Part shown: piece after piece, positions 6,382-15,885 of the stretch | Layout: each line of letters begins with the position of its first letter | Position numbering within the stretch: position 1 is the first letter of the stretch | NCBI GenBank assembly: GCA_009782515.1 | Contig: WRIY01000024.1 | Location: forward strand, 1-39,059 | From: Eubacteriaceae bacterium | Lineage (GTDB): Bacteria > Bacillota > Clostridia > Eubacteriales > Anaerofustaceae | Reading direction: 5' to 3' | Length of the DNA: 39,059 nucleotides | The notes under the pieces: model-generated | What the model was told of the DNA's origin: nothing | The model's input: the letters and a program-made list of their open reading frames with translations, nothing else | The model's database searches: none | Translations under genes and position numbers: made by a program

Positions 6382-9066
6382 TCACTGAAAAGCGTCTTGA
6401 ATAATGCTGGTAACGAAGTCGATATTATTGCGGTTGCCATCCAGCTCCCCTTCCAGGTTCGCGCTGCTAACATACCTGCTGTCAGGAATAAAATATATTT
6501 TGCCAGCCCCAACTGCAGTAACAGTGCATGCAACATAATTTTCGTACTGATAAAAAGGCTTTGTCGCCGTATTGTTGTAGTCCACCTTCCATAATTCATT
6601 GAATTGCGGCCCTGAAATATCCAGCGTTGCTGACAAGCTGTAGTGCAGCCATGGCAATGGACCTAGAAACTCTGGCCTATAGCTAATTTCAAAAGGGCTT
6701 AGCAAATGCTCAACTGAATCTTTGTATTCATATCCAGCAATCAACAGCACATTCCCGCCCTTGCTAACAAAATCAATTATGTTATTTGCATATTTTTGGC
6801 TTATTTTCTTGCGAGGATTGATGATTACAAATAGTTTGCAGTTCAATGGAGCATTATATTTTGACACAAATGCAGGAATGCCGTTTTTAATACCGATAAA
6901 CCCTAAGCCAATGGCCTGATCTTCAGACATCATTGACGAGGAAAAATAATTCCCGCTTCCCGCTTGGATAACAAGAGAGTTGCCGCGAAACTGCTGCACA
7001 AGGCTTCTAGAATAATATGCATACATACCGCTATTAATTGCTGTGCTGGCAATTGTGCTGAGAAGCAGGGTCAGAGCAAATGAGCGGAACTTGACAGACA
7101 AATCGAGGCTCTTTCTGCTGAAAACGGCCCACCCCAGCATTGCTGCTACAAGCAAAGAGATAACTTGCGCCATTGGGCTATATTTGCTCAAAACCTTAGC
7201 TGTGCTTGTGTCCCGTATGATCTTGTTTACAAATTCCCAGTTTGATACATGGGAAGGCATTTGAAAGTATGAAGCGTCCCCAAAAACAGTGACGGAGCCA
7301 TTGCCATAAAAAGCCCGGTACACTAGCGGCATATCGCCAGCTTCTTCGCCAATGTCAAACATCCTGTTTCCTAAGCGCCCTTCAAGATCAAAAGGGTTTG
7401 CCGGGTCTGAATTACCATACTTTGCGGCAACAAGAGGCTGGGCAAACAGAGGTCCGGAAACGGAGGCCCCTCCCCAAACCCCTATCTGATCTATTGCATC
7501 AATATGGGAGTTTACAAAACAATCGAAAAGCGACAGGCTGTTTCCCCATACTTTGCCATAATGGTGCAGAATATTGTCGCTTATGTCATCATTAATTGAC
7601 AAGCCTGAATAAGAGAGAAGCTCGTTAGTTTTTGCCATAGAATTAAAGATATTTGTATGATCAGAAATTGCTATAACGCTTCCGCCGGACTGAACGAAAT
7701 CACGCATCTGCCTACGTGCATTCTCGCTAAACTCTTCGTTGTAGTGAATTAGAATAACCAGATCTGTCTCTTCCCAAACAATATCGCCTATTGATTTGCA
7801 GATATAGCTGTCGCAGTTAAATTCCTCTAAATACAGGGCAACCATTCCAAATGTTGTGTTTGAGTAAGCGTACCCTAAGCTTCCTGCGTCCATTGGGGCA
7901 ACATCAATATCAGCAAATGCTGCGGTTCCAACGATGGCAGTTTTAGGCGGAGAGCTTTTTAGCGCTAAAGGCGAAAAATCAACAAAGGCTGTTATTAGGA
8001 GCACGGCTGCTAAAGGCACTGCTGCAATATGCTGCGGGCGTTCATCAAAAGAGCTTTGCATTTTATTAGATGCATGAAGCCCTTCAGCCTGAATGGCAGG
8101 CACAATAAGCCAAACGCCAAGAAACATAGCATTTGCTGCTATTGCGGGGGCTGCAGCCAGCAGCAGCACGAACAAATTAAGATAAACAGTGTAGGCGACT
8201 GCAATTCGAAACACGATAATCATAAAGCGCAGCATATTTTTTTTCATTGCTGCCTCTTTTGAAGCAGCAGTGATGGCTGCCGCCAGCACTGCGCTTGCAT
8301 ACGGAATAAAACTGCTAAGGGAAGGGCCAAGAATGCTGCCAAATGTTAGGCTGTAAGTAATGGCCCTTGATGTATTTCTTACAAGATTCCAGCAAAAGGG
8401 CACTTGGCTTTGCAGGATAACTATCGCTGAATAAATGATGCCCCATGCAAGCGTAAACTCATCAATCCTGCTCTTGTGTATTAACAATGGCGATAAGGCA
8501 ACTAAAATGGGGATAGCAGAGTAAGCGCCATTGAACGGGAAAAAGATAATTATGCAGACGCTAGCCGCAAGGATTTTTGGAGACAGTTCCTTTCTGCAAA
8601 AAAAGATATGGATACAGGTTACCGATGAGTATAATATTTTTTGAATAACTTCGCTGTTTGCCCATATTCCCAAACAATTAATTGATAGTAATACGGCTAC
8701 AATTAATAAGTATCCATTGTTTTTAGCTTCTTCAGTTAGCTTTCCTTCTGCTTCAGCGGAACTGTCAAGAACCTTAAGCGCACCTATAACTGCGTTTAGT
8801 AGAATGATCAGCCCAAATGGCTTTAAAGATGAGTAAAAGTATGCAGGGCAGTGTGAAAGAGCCCTAAAGACAAAACTTGACAGAAAAACTACTATCCCTA
8901 AAGATATGAATGATATGTAAACCCATGCATCTTCCCGCCGAAAACGGTACTTGTTTATATGCCGGTGAAAAAAGCAAATAGCTATAGCTTCTGCTAGCAT
9001 AATTCCTAAAAATGCAAAGCTGTAAGGGGTAATCGCAATGTTAAAAGTGCTACTGTGGTAGTGCAT
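6382..9066 (-). CDS. Large membrane protein with two GATase-like domains (paralogue of 10296-12797)
   Basis: 894 residues in four parts: many membrane helices (~1-365); a soluble alpha/beta domain (~370-630) with the segment 'DFVQSGGSVIAISDHTN'; two or three further helices (~640-710); and a second alpha/beta domain (~715-870) with 'DFVSKGGNVLLIAG'. The 'F...GG.V..I' strand-turn is typical of the class I glutamine-amidotransferase-like fold seen in DUF4350 and GldG-type proteins. No catalytic Cys-His-Glu triad is evident, so the domains are likely binding domains. The 10296-12797 product has the same layout and the same GDHT/SDHT motif. The start at 9066 has GAAAGG 13 bases upstream. It is the last gene of a four-gene minus-strand cluster. 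Its function is unknown; a role in export or assembly of the adjacent Cys-repeat protein is speculation. Confidence 0.8.
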   Translation of the reverse strand: MHYHSSTFNIAITPYSFAFLGIMLAEAIAICFFHRHINKYRFRREDAWVYISFISLGIVVFLSSFVFRALSHCPAYFYSSLKPFGLIILLNAVIGALKVLDSSAEAEGKLTEEAKNNGYLLIVAVLLSINCLGIWANSEVIQKILYSSVTCIHIFFCRKELSPKILAASVCIIIFFPFNGAYSAIPILVALSPLLIHKSRIDEFTLAWGIIYSAIVILQSQVPFCWNLVRNTSRAITYSLTFGSILGPSLSSFIPYASAVLAAAITAASKEAAMKKNMLRFMIIVFRIAVAYTVYLNLFVLLLAAAPAIAANAMFLGVWLIVPAIQAEGLHASNKMQSSFDERPQHIAAVPLAAVLLITAFVDFSPLALKSSPPKTAIVGTAAFADIDVAPMDAGSLGYAYSNTTFGMVALYLEEFNCDSYICKSIGDIVWEETDLVILIHYNEEFSENARRQMRDFVQSGGSVIAISDHTNIFNSMAKTNELLSYSGLSINDDISDNILHHYGKVWGNSLSLFDCFVNSHIDAIDQIGVWGGASVSGPLFAQPLVAAKYGNSDPANPFDLEGRLGNRMFDIGEEAGDMPLVYRAFYGNGSVTVFGDASYFQMPSHVSNWEFVNKIIRDTSTAKVLSKYSPMAQVISLLVAAMLGWAVFSRKSLDLSVKFRSFALTLLLSTIASTAINSGMYAYYSRSLVQQFRGNSLVIQAGSGNYFSSSMMSEDQAIGLGFIGIKNGIPAFVSKYNAPLNCKLFVIINPRKKISQKYANNIIDFVSKGGNVLLIAGYEYKDSVEHLLSPFEISYRPEFLGPLPWLHYSLSATLDISGPQFNELWKVDYNNTATKPFYQYENYVACTVTAVGAGKIYFIPDSRYVSSANLEGELDGNRNNIDFVTSIIQDAFQ

Positions 9067-9104
9067 AATATAAATATACCTTTCGTTATTTATTCATAAA
9101 AATT

Positions 9105-9608
9105 TGCGAACATCATTTTGTTGCGCTAGAGCTTGCTGTGACAGGTAGTAATTCATGCGCTCAGTCATCTTTCATCTTTCTGCTTTAGTTGCATATGCTC
9201 ACTGCCATTTAAATTAAAACGCATAATCCTCAATAATTCTTCAACGATATTTATTATTATAAAAAAACCGCTTTGATATAGTATTATGGAAAAAATATTT
9301 ATGGCAGTAGAGACAAAATAAAAAAAATGAATAGACAAGAAAAGTGCTCCTATTAATATGCATATCCGGCAATATACATAGTCATTTCTTCGGAAAATAT
9401 TGCTTTTTATACAGTTATTTATGCGTTTACGTAATAAAAATACAATAATTAATGAAAAGCCATATATTATTATGCTGTAAAAAATAATCATCATTGATCT
9501 CCTTAACGTAAATGCTTTTGCATACAGCTAGCTAAGTTTTTCGATAATTAGCTGGCTGGCTTAGCAATATTGACTTAACTCAATTTTCGTGCATTCAGCG
9601 GATCTTAT
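9105..9608 (-). repeat. Inverted duplication, copy B (~0.5 kb)
   Basis: The inverted partner of 401-908. It contains the better-preserved small membrane-protein gene with a strong ribosome binding site. Confidence 0.85.
9165..9494 (-). CDS. Small membrane protein, paralogue of 539-853
   Basis: 109 residues, hydrophobic, with about three membrane segments (~5-22, ~45-62, ~68-90), a conserved basic loop RINNCIKSNIFRRNDYV and a polar tail. AAGGAG lies 4 bases before an ATGATG start; either ATG is possible. The gene lies between the Cys-repeat protein gene and the 894-residue membrane protein gene, all on the same strand, which suggests an operon. The similarity to 539-853 extends into the flanks, so a DNA segment was duplicated rather than the gene alone. 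I do not recognise the family. Confidence 0.7.
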   Translation of the reverse strand: MMIIFYSIIIYGFSLIIVFLLRKRINNCIKSNIFRRNDYVYCRICILIGALFLSIHFFYFVSTAINIFSIILYQSGFFIIINIVEELLRIMRFNLNGSEHMQLKQKDER

Positions 9609-9638
9609 CTTAAGAGAGGGATGCTGAATTAATAAAAC

Positions 9639-10172
9639 CTATTTACAAGAAGGAAGACATATGCTTGGGCTGCATGAGCTTGCGATGCAGGTTGTTTGAC
9701 CGCAAGTTGTGCTAACACACGAACTTGTTGCGCATCCTGTAGCACTGCACGTACTTGGAACGCAAAGGCTACCAACGCAAGCGCTCTCACCAATACAAAT
9801 GCTGCCAACACAACCACTGCCAGCACAAATGCTGCCAATGCAAGCGCTGCCAACACAAGTGCTGTTAACGCAAACGCTGCCAACACAAACAGTGCCAATG
9901 CAAGCGCTTGCTGCACAGCCGCTGTTTGCATTTACGCTTACTAGATCCTCAAGCCTTTCATTCCCACTATCTCCTAGATACGCATCCTCGGCATCATAAT
10001 TTTGCTGTCTAGTATTTTCCATTGCTGCAAATTGCTCATTTATTTGCGAATGGCGCACTTCATTTACAACACTGTAGTCAAATTCTATTCTTGAGTTTCC
10101 GGTCGCAAATACAGGAGTTATTATATGAAGTGCGAATAACGCTGCTATAGAAAAAATAAGTGTTTTTTTCAT
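9639..10172 (-). CDS. Secreted protein with Cys at every fifth residue
   Basis: 177 residues. A clear signal peptide (~1-23, cleavage near VFA-T) is followed by a polar, acidic, Cys-free propeptide-like region (~24-80). The C-terminal ~90 residues contain about 20 Cys almost exactly five residues apart, in units such as C-V-G-S-x. One unit is a residue longer. The centre-of-five pattern, with Ser two before and Gly two after the Cys, resembles the register of pentapeptide-repeat beta-helices with Cys in the core position; alternatively this is a disulfide- or thioether-cross-linked or metal-binding peptide. AAAGGGGGTGAG is an excellent ribosome binding site. The neighbours are the two large GATase-like membrane proteins. 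I do not recognise a named family. Confidence 0.8.
   Translation of the reverse strand: MKKTLIFSIAALFALHIITPVFATGNSRIEFDYSVVNEVRHSQINEQFAAMENTRQQNYDAEDAYLGDSGNERLEDLVSVNANSGCAASACIGTVCVGSVCVNSTCVGSACIGSICAGSGCVGSICIGESACVGSLCVPSTCSATGCATSSCVSTTCGQTTCIASSCSPSICLPSCK
9645..9935. repeat. 15-bp tandem coding repeat (Cys pentapeptides)
   Basis: The DNA under the Cys-repeat domain is a degenerate tandem array of 15-bp units (plus-strand consensus near GCTGCCAACACAAGC), one unit per five residues. Units toward the middle are the most alike, as expected from slippage or unequal exchange; the ends are more diverged. Confidence 0.8.
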
Positions 10173-10295
10173 TTTCTCACCCCCTTTCCCACGTACACGA
10201 ATTGTTGATCATTTTTTGTGAAATAAGCCGAATCTCAAATTCACACATCCCCCAGACGGAAACAAAACTGGATCGTACTTTTTGTTTGGAACACA

Positions 10296-12797
10296 CTATA
10301 AATTTCCTAATATAAATACGAACATCCTGTATAATTCATTGTGCATTTCTACTTGCTTTTGAGTAGGTGTGTACATTGGATCCCCTAACGCTAAGTTAGA
10401 AAGCATTTCTATGCCATGCACCACAAATACTTTCCCTGCATTTGGCTGAAAGAAATCTACTCGAATATCTGCATATTGCAAGCTCTTTTGGGAATAAACA
10501 AAATTTTGCGAAATTGGGGTTTTGTTTATATAATTTATGAGTAGCTGTTCGTTTCCAATGCTTTGAATGCCCAATGCGCTTTGCTCTTCATAGTATTTGA
10601 TATCGAAAGCTGATAGAAAATTGATAAATTCATTGTCCATAAACTGTGCTGAGCCTATAACAACAGTTCCTCCATGCGCTACATATGAAATTAATAAGCT
10701 TTTTTGCAGATTGCTTACTTGGGCAGGATTTAACACAATAATGAATTGCAGTGCTCTGGTTTCTATGCACTTTAGCACGTCATCTGATTCTCTCGGAAAT
10801 AAGCCCATCCTTTGAAAAGCTATAAACAAGGATGAATATTCGTCATGGCTATTTGGAGTGTTTATAAAATGGTTTATTTGCTTTTCACTGCCAGATAGAA
10901 AATAAACCGCTGGTATTTCACTAAGCTTGGAAGCAACCGTTTTTGACAGCATGCTGCTTGTATTTATCAAGCATAAAGAAAAAGGAATTATATATGCTGT
11001 AATGATTAGCCATATCATTGTTTGGCGAATTGACAATTGTTTGATTGCAATTATTACTAATGGAACAACAAGCAAAAGGGCTGAAATTGCATAAACATAA
11101 TTCCATGTTAATATATTCATGTGCCTCAGATATTCGGTGCAAGAGAATATGAATTCAGGATTGTTTGACATATGCATTGAAAATGACGAAAAGGTTGTGC
11201 TGTCAGCATATGCAATAATTCGCCCCTTGCCGATTTTTTTTGCAATGCAGGCATCAAACAAGCCAAAGTACTCTTCTTCAGAAAGGCTCAAATCGCCAAA
11301 ATAGCTCTGGTGGCTAAGGTCTTGAAGTTCTGCTGCCGTATTTCCAGTCGTCATTATTTTGGCTGTATTTATTGTTGATTTTAGTGAGCAAGCTGTTGCA
11401 AACTCATAATTGCCGGTCATTTTGGAAACAGTATGCAATATAGGCTGGTTTTTTATGCTGTATGTAACAAGATTTCCAGTATCGAGCTCATATACAGAAT
11501 CAAAGTTAAAATTAATTCCATAATTATTAGCGATCGCATTTAAATGCGTATCCATATTTAAAAGATCAGTATGATCACCGATTAATAAGACACCACCGCC
11601 ACTTTTAATGAAAGTATCTATTTGGGCAATTTCGTTAGCATTAAATTTTATTGTCGGCGTCTTGATTATCAGTACATCACTGGGTGTTAGCCTATCATAT
11701 TGGTTAGAGCGATTAATCACGCTTACTTTATACTGTTTTTCTAACATTTTCATAAGAGAATATGTAGATTTTTGTCCCCCATAGTTCTCTCTATCTAGCT
11801 TTTGGTATACAGTTTCCCAATCAGGGCTGTGATATTCATCTATATATACTGCTCCATCTTTTTTAATACCGGAGCTTGAATAAGCATAAAATATAAAAAT
11901 GAGTACTGAAAAAGATGATAATAAAGCAGCGCAGCTATTTATATCTAGGTTAATTTCGTATTCTTTGATTGCTAAAGATTCATTCGAATGAAGAATAAAC
12001 GCTGGTGCGCACAAACAATATGGGAGCCAAGAAAATAATGTATATGCAGATGAGAAAAACACAGAAATGTTTTTTTCATAGGTATATATAAACAATAAGA
12101 CAGCATATCTAAGCACGAAATAAGCAAGGCTAAATGCACAGTACTTTATGATATTCCTAACCTTTATATTAAATGACGCCAGTATATATATAATTCCTGT
12201 TAAAAAAATTATTAGGAATATCCATGCTCCGGACTGTTCGTACGAGATAGCGAATTTATATGTCTCACCATTGAATATAAACATAAGAAAGTTAGATGAA
12301 ACTGTTGATCTAATACCGAAAACAGCTATAGCAACCTGCATTGTACGCAATAGAAGCTTCGATGCATGCATTGAAGGCGAAATGTGATATATTATGAGGA
12401 ATAATAAAGCAATGATGGAAATAGACACCCCTAGCGTATATAAATATTTGCCTGTTTGAATTAAGCTCCCGCACATGATATATATGCTTAATATAAATAT
12501 GCCGATTCCTAAATGAAAGGGCATTAACAATGCCATCGGCGCGCTTAAAAATAAAACAAAGGCTCTCACAAAAACCGGAAATGAAAATTTGACAGGATTA
12601 ATTCCTATAAAAATGTACATTATGCATCCAGCAATAAAATATATATAATAGCCTTGGCTATTCGCTGAATATATGCAAAAACGTTTAAAAAAAGATATAG
12701 CTATTAATAATGATCCACAAAAATAAAGAGGAAGCTTTAAGCTGTATTTTAGCTCCTTGTCTTTTATTTTTTCACTTAAACTTTTAAACGGCTTCAT
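10296..12797 (-). CDS. Large membrane protein with two GATase-like domains (paralogue of 6382-9066)
   Basis: About 833 residues from the ATG at 12797, chosen over a GTG at 12824 because GGTGATC, complementary to the 16S 3' end, lies just upstream of it. N-terminal membrane helices (~1-310) are followed by a soluble domain (~320-570) with 'DTFIKSGGGVLLIGDHTDL', then two to three helices (~575-640), and a second soluble domain (~650-800) with 'SYVAHGGTVVIGSAQF'. The four-part plan and the DHT motif match the 894-residue protein. The fold resembles DUF4350/GldG-type GATase-like domains without an obvious catalytic triad. It is visibly more AT-rich than the agr-like genes. It is the first gene of the four-gene minus-strand cluster. 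The function is unknown. Confidence 0.78.
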   Translation of the reverse strand: MKPFKSLSEKIKDKELKYSLKLPLYFCGSLLIAISFFKRFCIYSANSQGYYIYFIAGCIMYIFIGINPVKFSFPVFVRAFVLFLSAPMALLMPFHLGIGIFILSIYIMCGSLIQTGKYLYTLGVSISIIALLFLIIYHISPSMHASKLLLRTMQVAIAVFGIRSTVSSNFLMFIFNGETYKFAISYEQSGAWIFLIIFLTGIIYILASFNIKVRNIIKYCAFSLAYFVLRYAVLLFIYTYEKNISVFFSSAYTLFSWLPYCLCAPAFILHSNESLAIKEYEINLDINSCAALLSSFSVLIFIFYAYSSSGIKKDGAVYIDEYHSPDWETVYQKLDRENYGGQKSTYSLMKMLEKQYKVSVINRSNQYDRLTPSDVLIIKTPTIKFNANEIAQIDTFIKSGGGVLLIGDHTDLLNMDTHLNAIANNYGINFNFDSVYELDTGNLVTYSIKNQPILHTVSKMTGNYEFATACSLKSTINTAKIMTTGNTAAELQDLSHQSYFGDLSLSEEEYFGLFDACIAKKIGKGRIIAYADSTTFSSFSMHMSNNPEFIFSCTEYLRHMNILTWNYVYAISALLLVVPLVIIAIKQLSIRQTMIWLIITAYIIPFSLCLINTSSMLSKTVASKLSEIPAVYFLSGSEKQINHFINTPNSHDEYSSLFIAFQRMGLFPRESDDVLKCIETRALQFIIVLNPAQVSNLQKSLLISYVAHGGTVVIGSAQFMDNEFINFLSAFDIKYYEEQSALGIQSIGNEQLLINYINKTPISQNFVYSQKSLQYADIRVDFFQPNAGKVFVVHGIEMLSNLALGDPMYTPTQKQVEMHNELYRMFVFILGNL

Positions 12798-12824
12798 TAA
12801 TGGATCACCCACCCTACCAATCAC

Positions 12825-13029
12825 TACGTATCACAACAAATTCATTAAGCAGTTTTGATAAAAGATTTTTTATTTAACAGTGGCGCCATTTAGCGAAAAG
12901 CAGCCAGCATAGCAAGGCTTAGGGCCAAAGATCGCCTCTACGGGCTTCCTAGAACCACCCATAGTTTTCTTTTCATACAGATGCCAGGTTTAGAAACAAT
13001 CGGTTTTGGCTGGATTACAAGAACAGAGG
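12825..13029. other. Intergenic upstream of the membrane-protein cluster
   Basis: Presumably holds the promoter of the minus-strand cluster starting at 12797, but I cannot point to a convincing -35/-10 pair. No gene is seen. Confidence 0.4.
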
Positions 13030-13310
13030 CTTTTGGGTACTTTTAACTGATAAATTCTCCATTCGCTAGCAGTGCTTGACGATGCTTTTGCAATTAAAAG
13101 TACCAGCCTGGAAATAAGCCTGCCTGTTTTTCGATTCATATTGAAACCTCTCTTTAGAAATAGAATGTACCTTTCTTTAATAATAAGCGAGCAAGGGGTT
13201 TGGCTTCAACCTTTTGGCACGAATAACCAGTCTGCGGCACGAATGACATGCCTTTACAGTGAATAAGGACCTATAATTTTCACAAGAGCCAAGAAAAAAG
13301 GGGGAGACAG
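13030..13310 (+). repeat. Duplicated control region, copy B (orphan)
   Basis: A direct repeat of 2269-2542, including the three boxes (13216-13224, 13236-13244, 13256-13264), TATAAT at 13272-13277 and the GGGGGAGA ribosome binding site. Downstream there is only an 11-codon frame from about 13315 and then transposase remnants, so the promoter now drives nothing recognisable. Confidence 0.85.
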
Positions 13311-13329
13311 TGCAATGTCGATTATAGTT

Positions 13330-13680
13330 AAGGCAACCAGCATGCCCTGAAAAAAATAGCCAGGCAGCCTTGAGCAGAGGATGCAGTGAAATTATTGAAG
13401 CACTCATAGCTCCTGTCTCCAAGGACAATGGCAGGGCCTTTTATTTCGCTCGCATCATCCATTTCGCATAGAGCCCGGCACTCGTTTTTCTTCCTGCCGC
13501 CCTGGACGCAGGCGCCAACATATATATTGTTGCACACGTCATAAAGGGCATTAATGTGCATCTGGTTGTATCTCTTTCCTGGCTTTTCGTATTAAGTGCC
13601 TTTGTCGCTTGGATCGTATGCAACTTAAGGCAGCTTCCGTCATGAGTGAAACCTGGAAGCCGCGGTATGTTTTGGGGCGA
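13330..13680 (-). pseudogene. IS4-family transposase fragment 1
   Basis: Minus-strand frames give SCLKLHTI, YNQMHINALYDVCNNIY, GGRKKNECRALCEM and IVLGDRSYECFN. These follow the order of the central part of IS4-type (IS231-like) DDE transposases, where 'D-R-x-Y-E-x-[FY]-N' surrounds the second catalytic Asp. At least one frameshift and a stop are present, and neither end of the gene is recognisable. Confidence 0.65.
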
Positions 13681-13861
13681 TCCAATGAGTTTATAAATTT
13701 ATGAAACAAATATACAAAAGCTTTGGGCATTATGAGGGCCCACGTTGTTTTGGATGGTTGCTGTCATACTTGACAGTCCAAAGTTTTCTAGGCGCAAATT
13801 GCTAGGCAGCCTTCTTTTTCAAGCTTTTGGCCTGCTTGCTTTTGATATAGCCCATTATTGG

Positions 13862-14790
13862 CAGTTAGCTGAAGTTTTCGATGTCTATAAGAATGCGCCT
13901 TCCCATATATTCTGCAATAGTTGCCTCTGAGGGGCACTTTTTGCTTGGCGTTCGCATCCAGCGAAGCTCCTCCTTGCTCCAGCCAAGCGTCAGCGAGGCC
14001 ATTTGCATCAGCCCCATCGCTATAGCCGAGATCTGTGCAAATGCCTCTGTCGCCTTGAGCGCGCTTCTTATCGCTTCCCTTGCTTTTGGATCTGATGTTT
14101 CTGCAAGCTCTTTGTCTGCGTCTTTGTTCTTTCCAAAACGGCTGATCTTTGGCATTAGCTTCGGCCAAAAATGGCTGTTGAAAGCAAATATAGTTTGCTT
14201 AAGCGCCTTGAAGCTTGACTCAATTTTAAACCTGAGGCTGAACATCTCTATTATCTCTTCAGCGCTCAGGCCCAGATCCGTGCATGCAAGAGCCATCATG
14301 CTGCCACCCTCAGGCTTTAGCAGCACAAAGCGCAGCTTTTGCCAAAGCCCGTTTCCCCAAAGCAGATCGCGCTGTAGTATTCAGCCCTTCTGAGGCTCCC
14401 ATAGATATAGACTGTTGTCTTCATAAACTCGCCTGCCTTCGTTTCAAAAAGCTCAGCCAGCTTAACTTTGGCGCCCTTCTTTCTTTGCCTGCCCGTTGGA
14501 TCCGCGTAGCCGACAGTGTTCATCTTCGCGCGCATTATAGCGCTGATCCACCCGGGGCTGAGCGCCAGCTCCTTCAGGCCCGGCACGCTCAAGTATGCCC
14601 TGTCCATCACAAGGGCGCACTTTTCGCCCATGCCCTTTGCACACTTCACAGCGTCCCTGAAAGCCATCACAACAGAGCTTAGGGCCCTTTGGGCGTCCGC
14701 ATCGCCGCCCCAATCTGACATGCCCTTTTGGCCAGATCGAACAGAGATAGAAACGACTGCGCAAAATTGCTGAAAGCAGTTTCCAATTAT
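13862..14790 (-). pseudogene. DDE transposase remnant 2 (IS4-like), frameshifted
   Basis: Read leftwards from ~14790: a strand-rich start, SDWGGDADAQRAL, LVMDRAYLS with a likely catalytic Asp, and YYSAICFGETGFGK. After a frameshift near 14320-14330 the frame resumes with LKPEGGSMMALACTDLG and FSLRFKIESSFKALKQ, the Y/F-x2-R-x3-E-x6-K signature around the third acidic residue of IS4-like enzymes. The intact N-terminus is missing. It is different from fragment 1. Confidence 0.7.
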
Positions 14791-14808
14791 TACTACAGTT
14801 GCGATATA

Positions 14809-14845
14809 TTCCCTATTATGTGATACAATGTCACATAATAGGGAA
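14809..14845. repeat. Perfect 15-bp inverted repeat before the IS701-like gene
   Basis: TTCCCTATTATGTGA (14809-14823) and TCACATAATAGGGAA (14831-14845) pair perfectly around a 7-base loop, about 48 bases upstream of the transposase start. It could be the regulatory end region of the element or a protein-binding site. Confidence 0.6.
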
Positions 14846-14892
14846 TTATGGAATTTGAGCTGAAGTAAATAGAAAAAGAGTTCGAAGCTTTC

Positions 14893-15885
14893 ATGAAGAG
14901 GTTTCGGCCATATATAAAAACCACCAGGACATTTATAAATGCAAAGAAATATATAAGAGGGCTTCTAGGGCCAGCCGAACGCAAGAACGGATGGCAAATT
15001 GCTGAAAGCGAAGGCGCATTTATTGCAGACTCTGCCGGAGACGAGATGAGAAGCTTTGTTGCTGAGAAAATCGGCTCGGTAGACGGGGTTATTATAGCTG
15101 GCGATACTGGCTTTGCTAAAAAAGGAACGAAATCCTGTGGGGTTAAGCGCCAATACTCTGGCACCTTTGGCAAAATCGAGAACTGCCAAGTCGGAGTGTT
15201 TCTTTCGTACTCGAGCGAAAAGGGGCATGCGTTGATAGATCGAAGGCTATACATTCCGAAAGAATGGGCTAGCAGCGAAGAGCGGCGCAAAGAGGCAGGA
15301 GTGCCTGAGGATCTTGAGTTTCAGACAAAGCCTGATCTGGCTTTAGACATGATAAAGCAGGCCACTCAGGCAGGCGTTCCATACACATGGGTGGCTGCCG
15401 ACTGCGCCTATGGAGAGGCCACAAAGATAAGAAGCTACCTTGAAGAGAACAAAAAATGCTATGTTCTAGCGATTTCTGGCAAGCAGCATTTCTGGCGCGA
15501 TCTAAAGCAAGTGCCGCTTTCGAAACTGCTTGGCAAGCTTCCGAAGAGGGGCTGGAAAGAATACAGCATGGGCGAAGGGGCAAAAGGCGAGAGGGCATAT
15601 GAATGGATCGACGCTGGCATAGACAGCCATCCAAATGACGGATGGGAAGGCAAAGCAATTGTAAGAAGAAGCAAATCAAACAAAGAAGACATGAGCGCAT
15701 ACATGTGCTTTGCGCCAAAGGGGACGCCAATGCAAAAATTTGTAGAGATAGCAGGCATGCGCTGGACAATCGAAACTTGCTTCGAAGAGGCAAAAGCCCT
15801 AGCCGGCCTTGGCCACTACGAAGTTCGAACGCACTCAGCCTGGTACCGCCATATAACATTGTCATGCATGGCAATGGCGCTGCTA
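14893..15885 (+). pseudogene. IS701-like transposase, 5' part, interrupted by IS5-like element
   Basis: 331 residues up to the insertion point. Motifs: GWQIAE near the N-terminus, GDTGFAKKGTKSCGVKRQYSG containing the first catalytic Asp, NCQVGVFLSYSS, DRRLYIPKEW, WVAADCAYG with the second Asp, and RWTIETCFEEAKALAGLGHYEVR with the third acidic residue. This is the IS701-type DDE transposase pattern. The catalytic core looks intact, but codon 331 abuts an 880-bp IS5-like element. The frame then continues at 16768. The ATG follows an AAGAG-type site. Confidence 0.85.

Noticed and set aside
9629-9999. Ala/Thr-rich frames on both strands over the Cys-repeat gene
   Set aside because: Shadows created by the 15-bp tandem repeat; only the frame with the signal peptide and strong ribosome binding site is credible.
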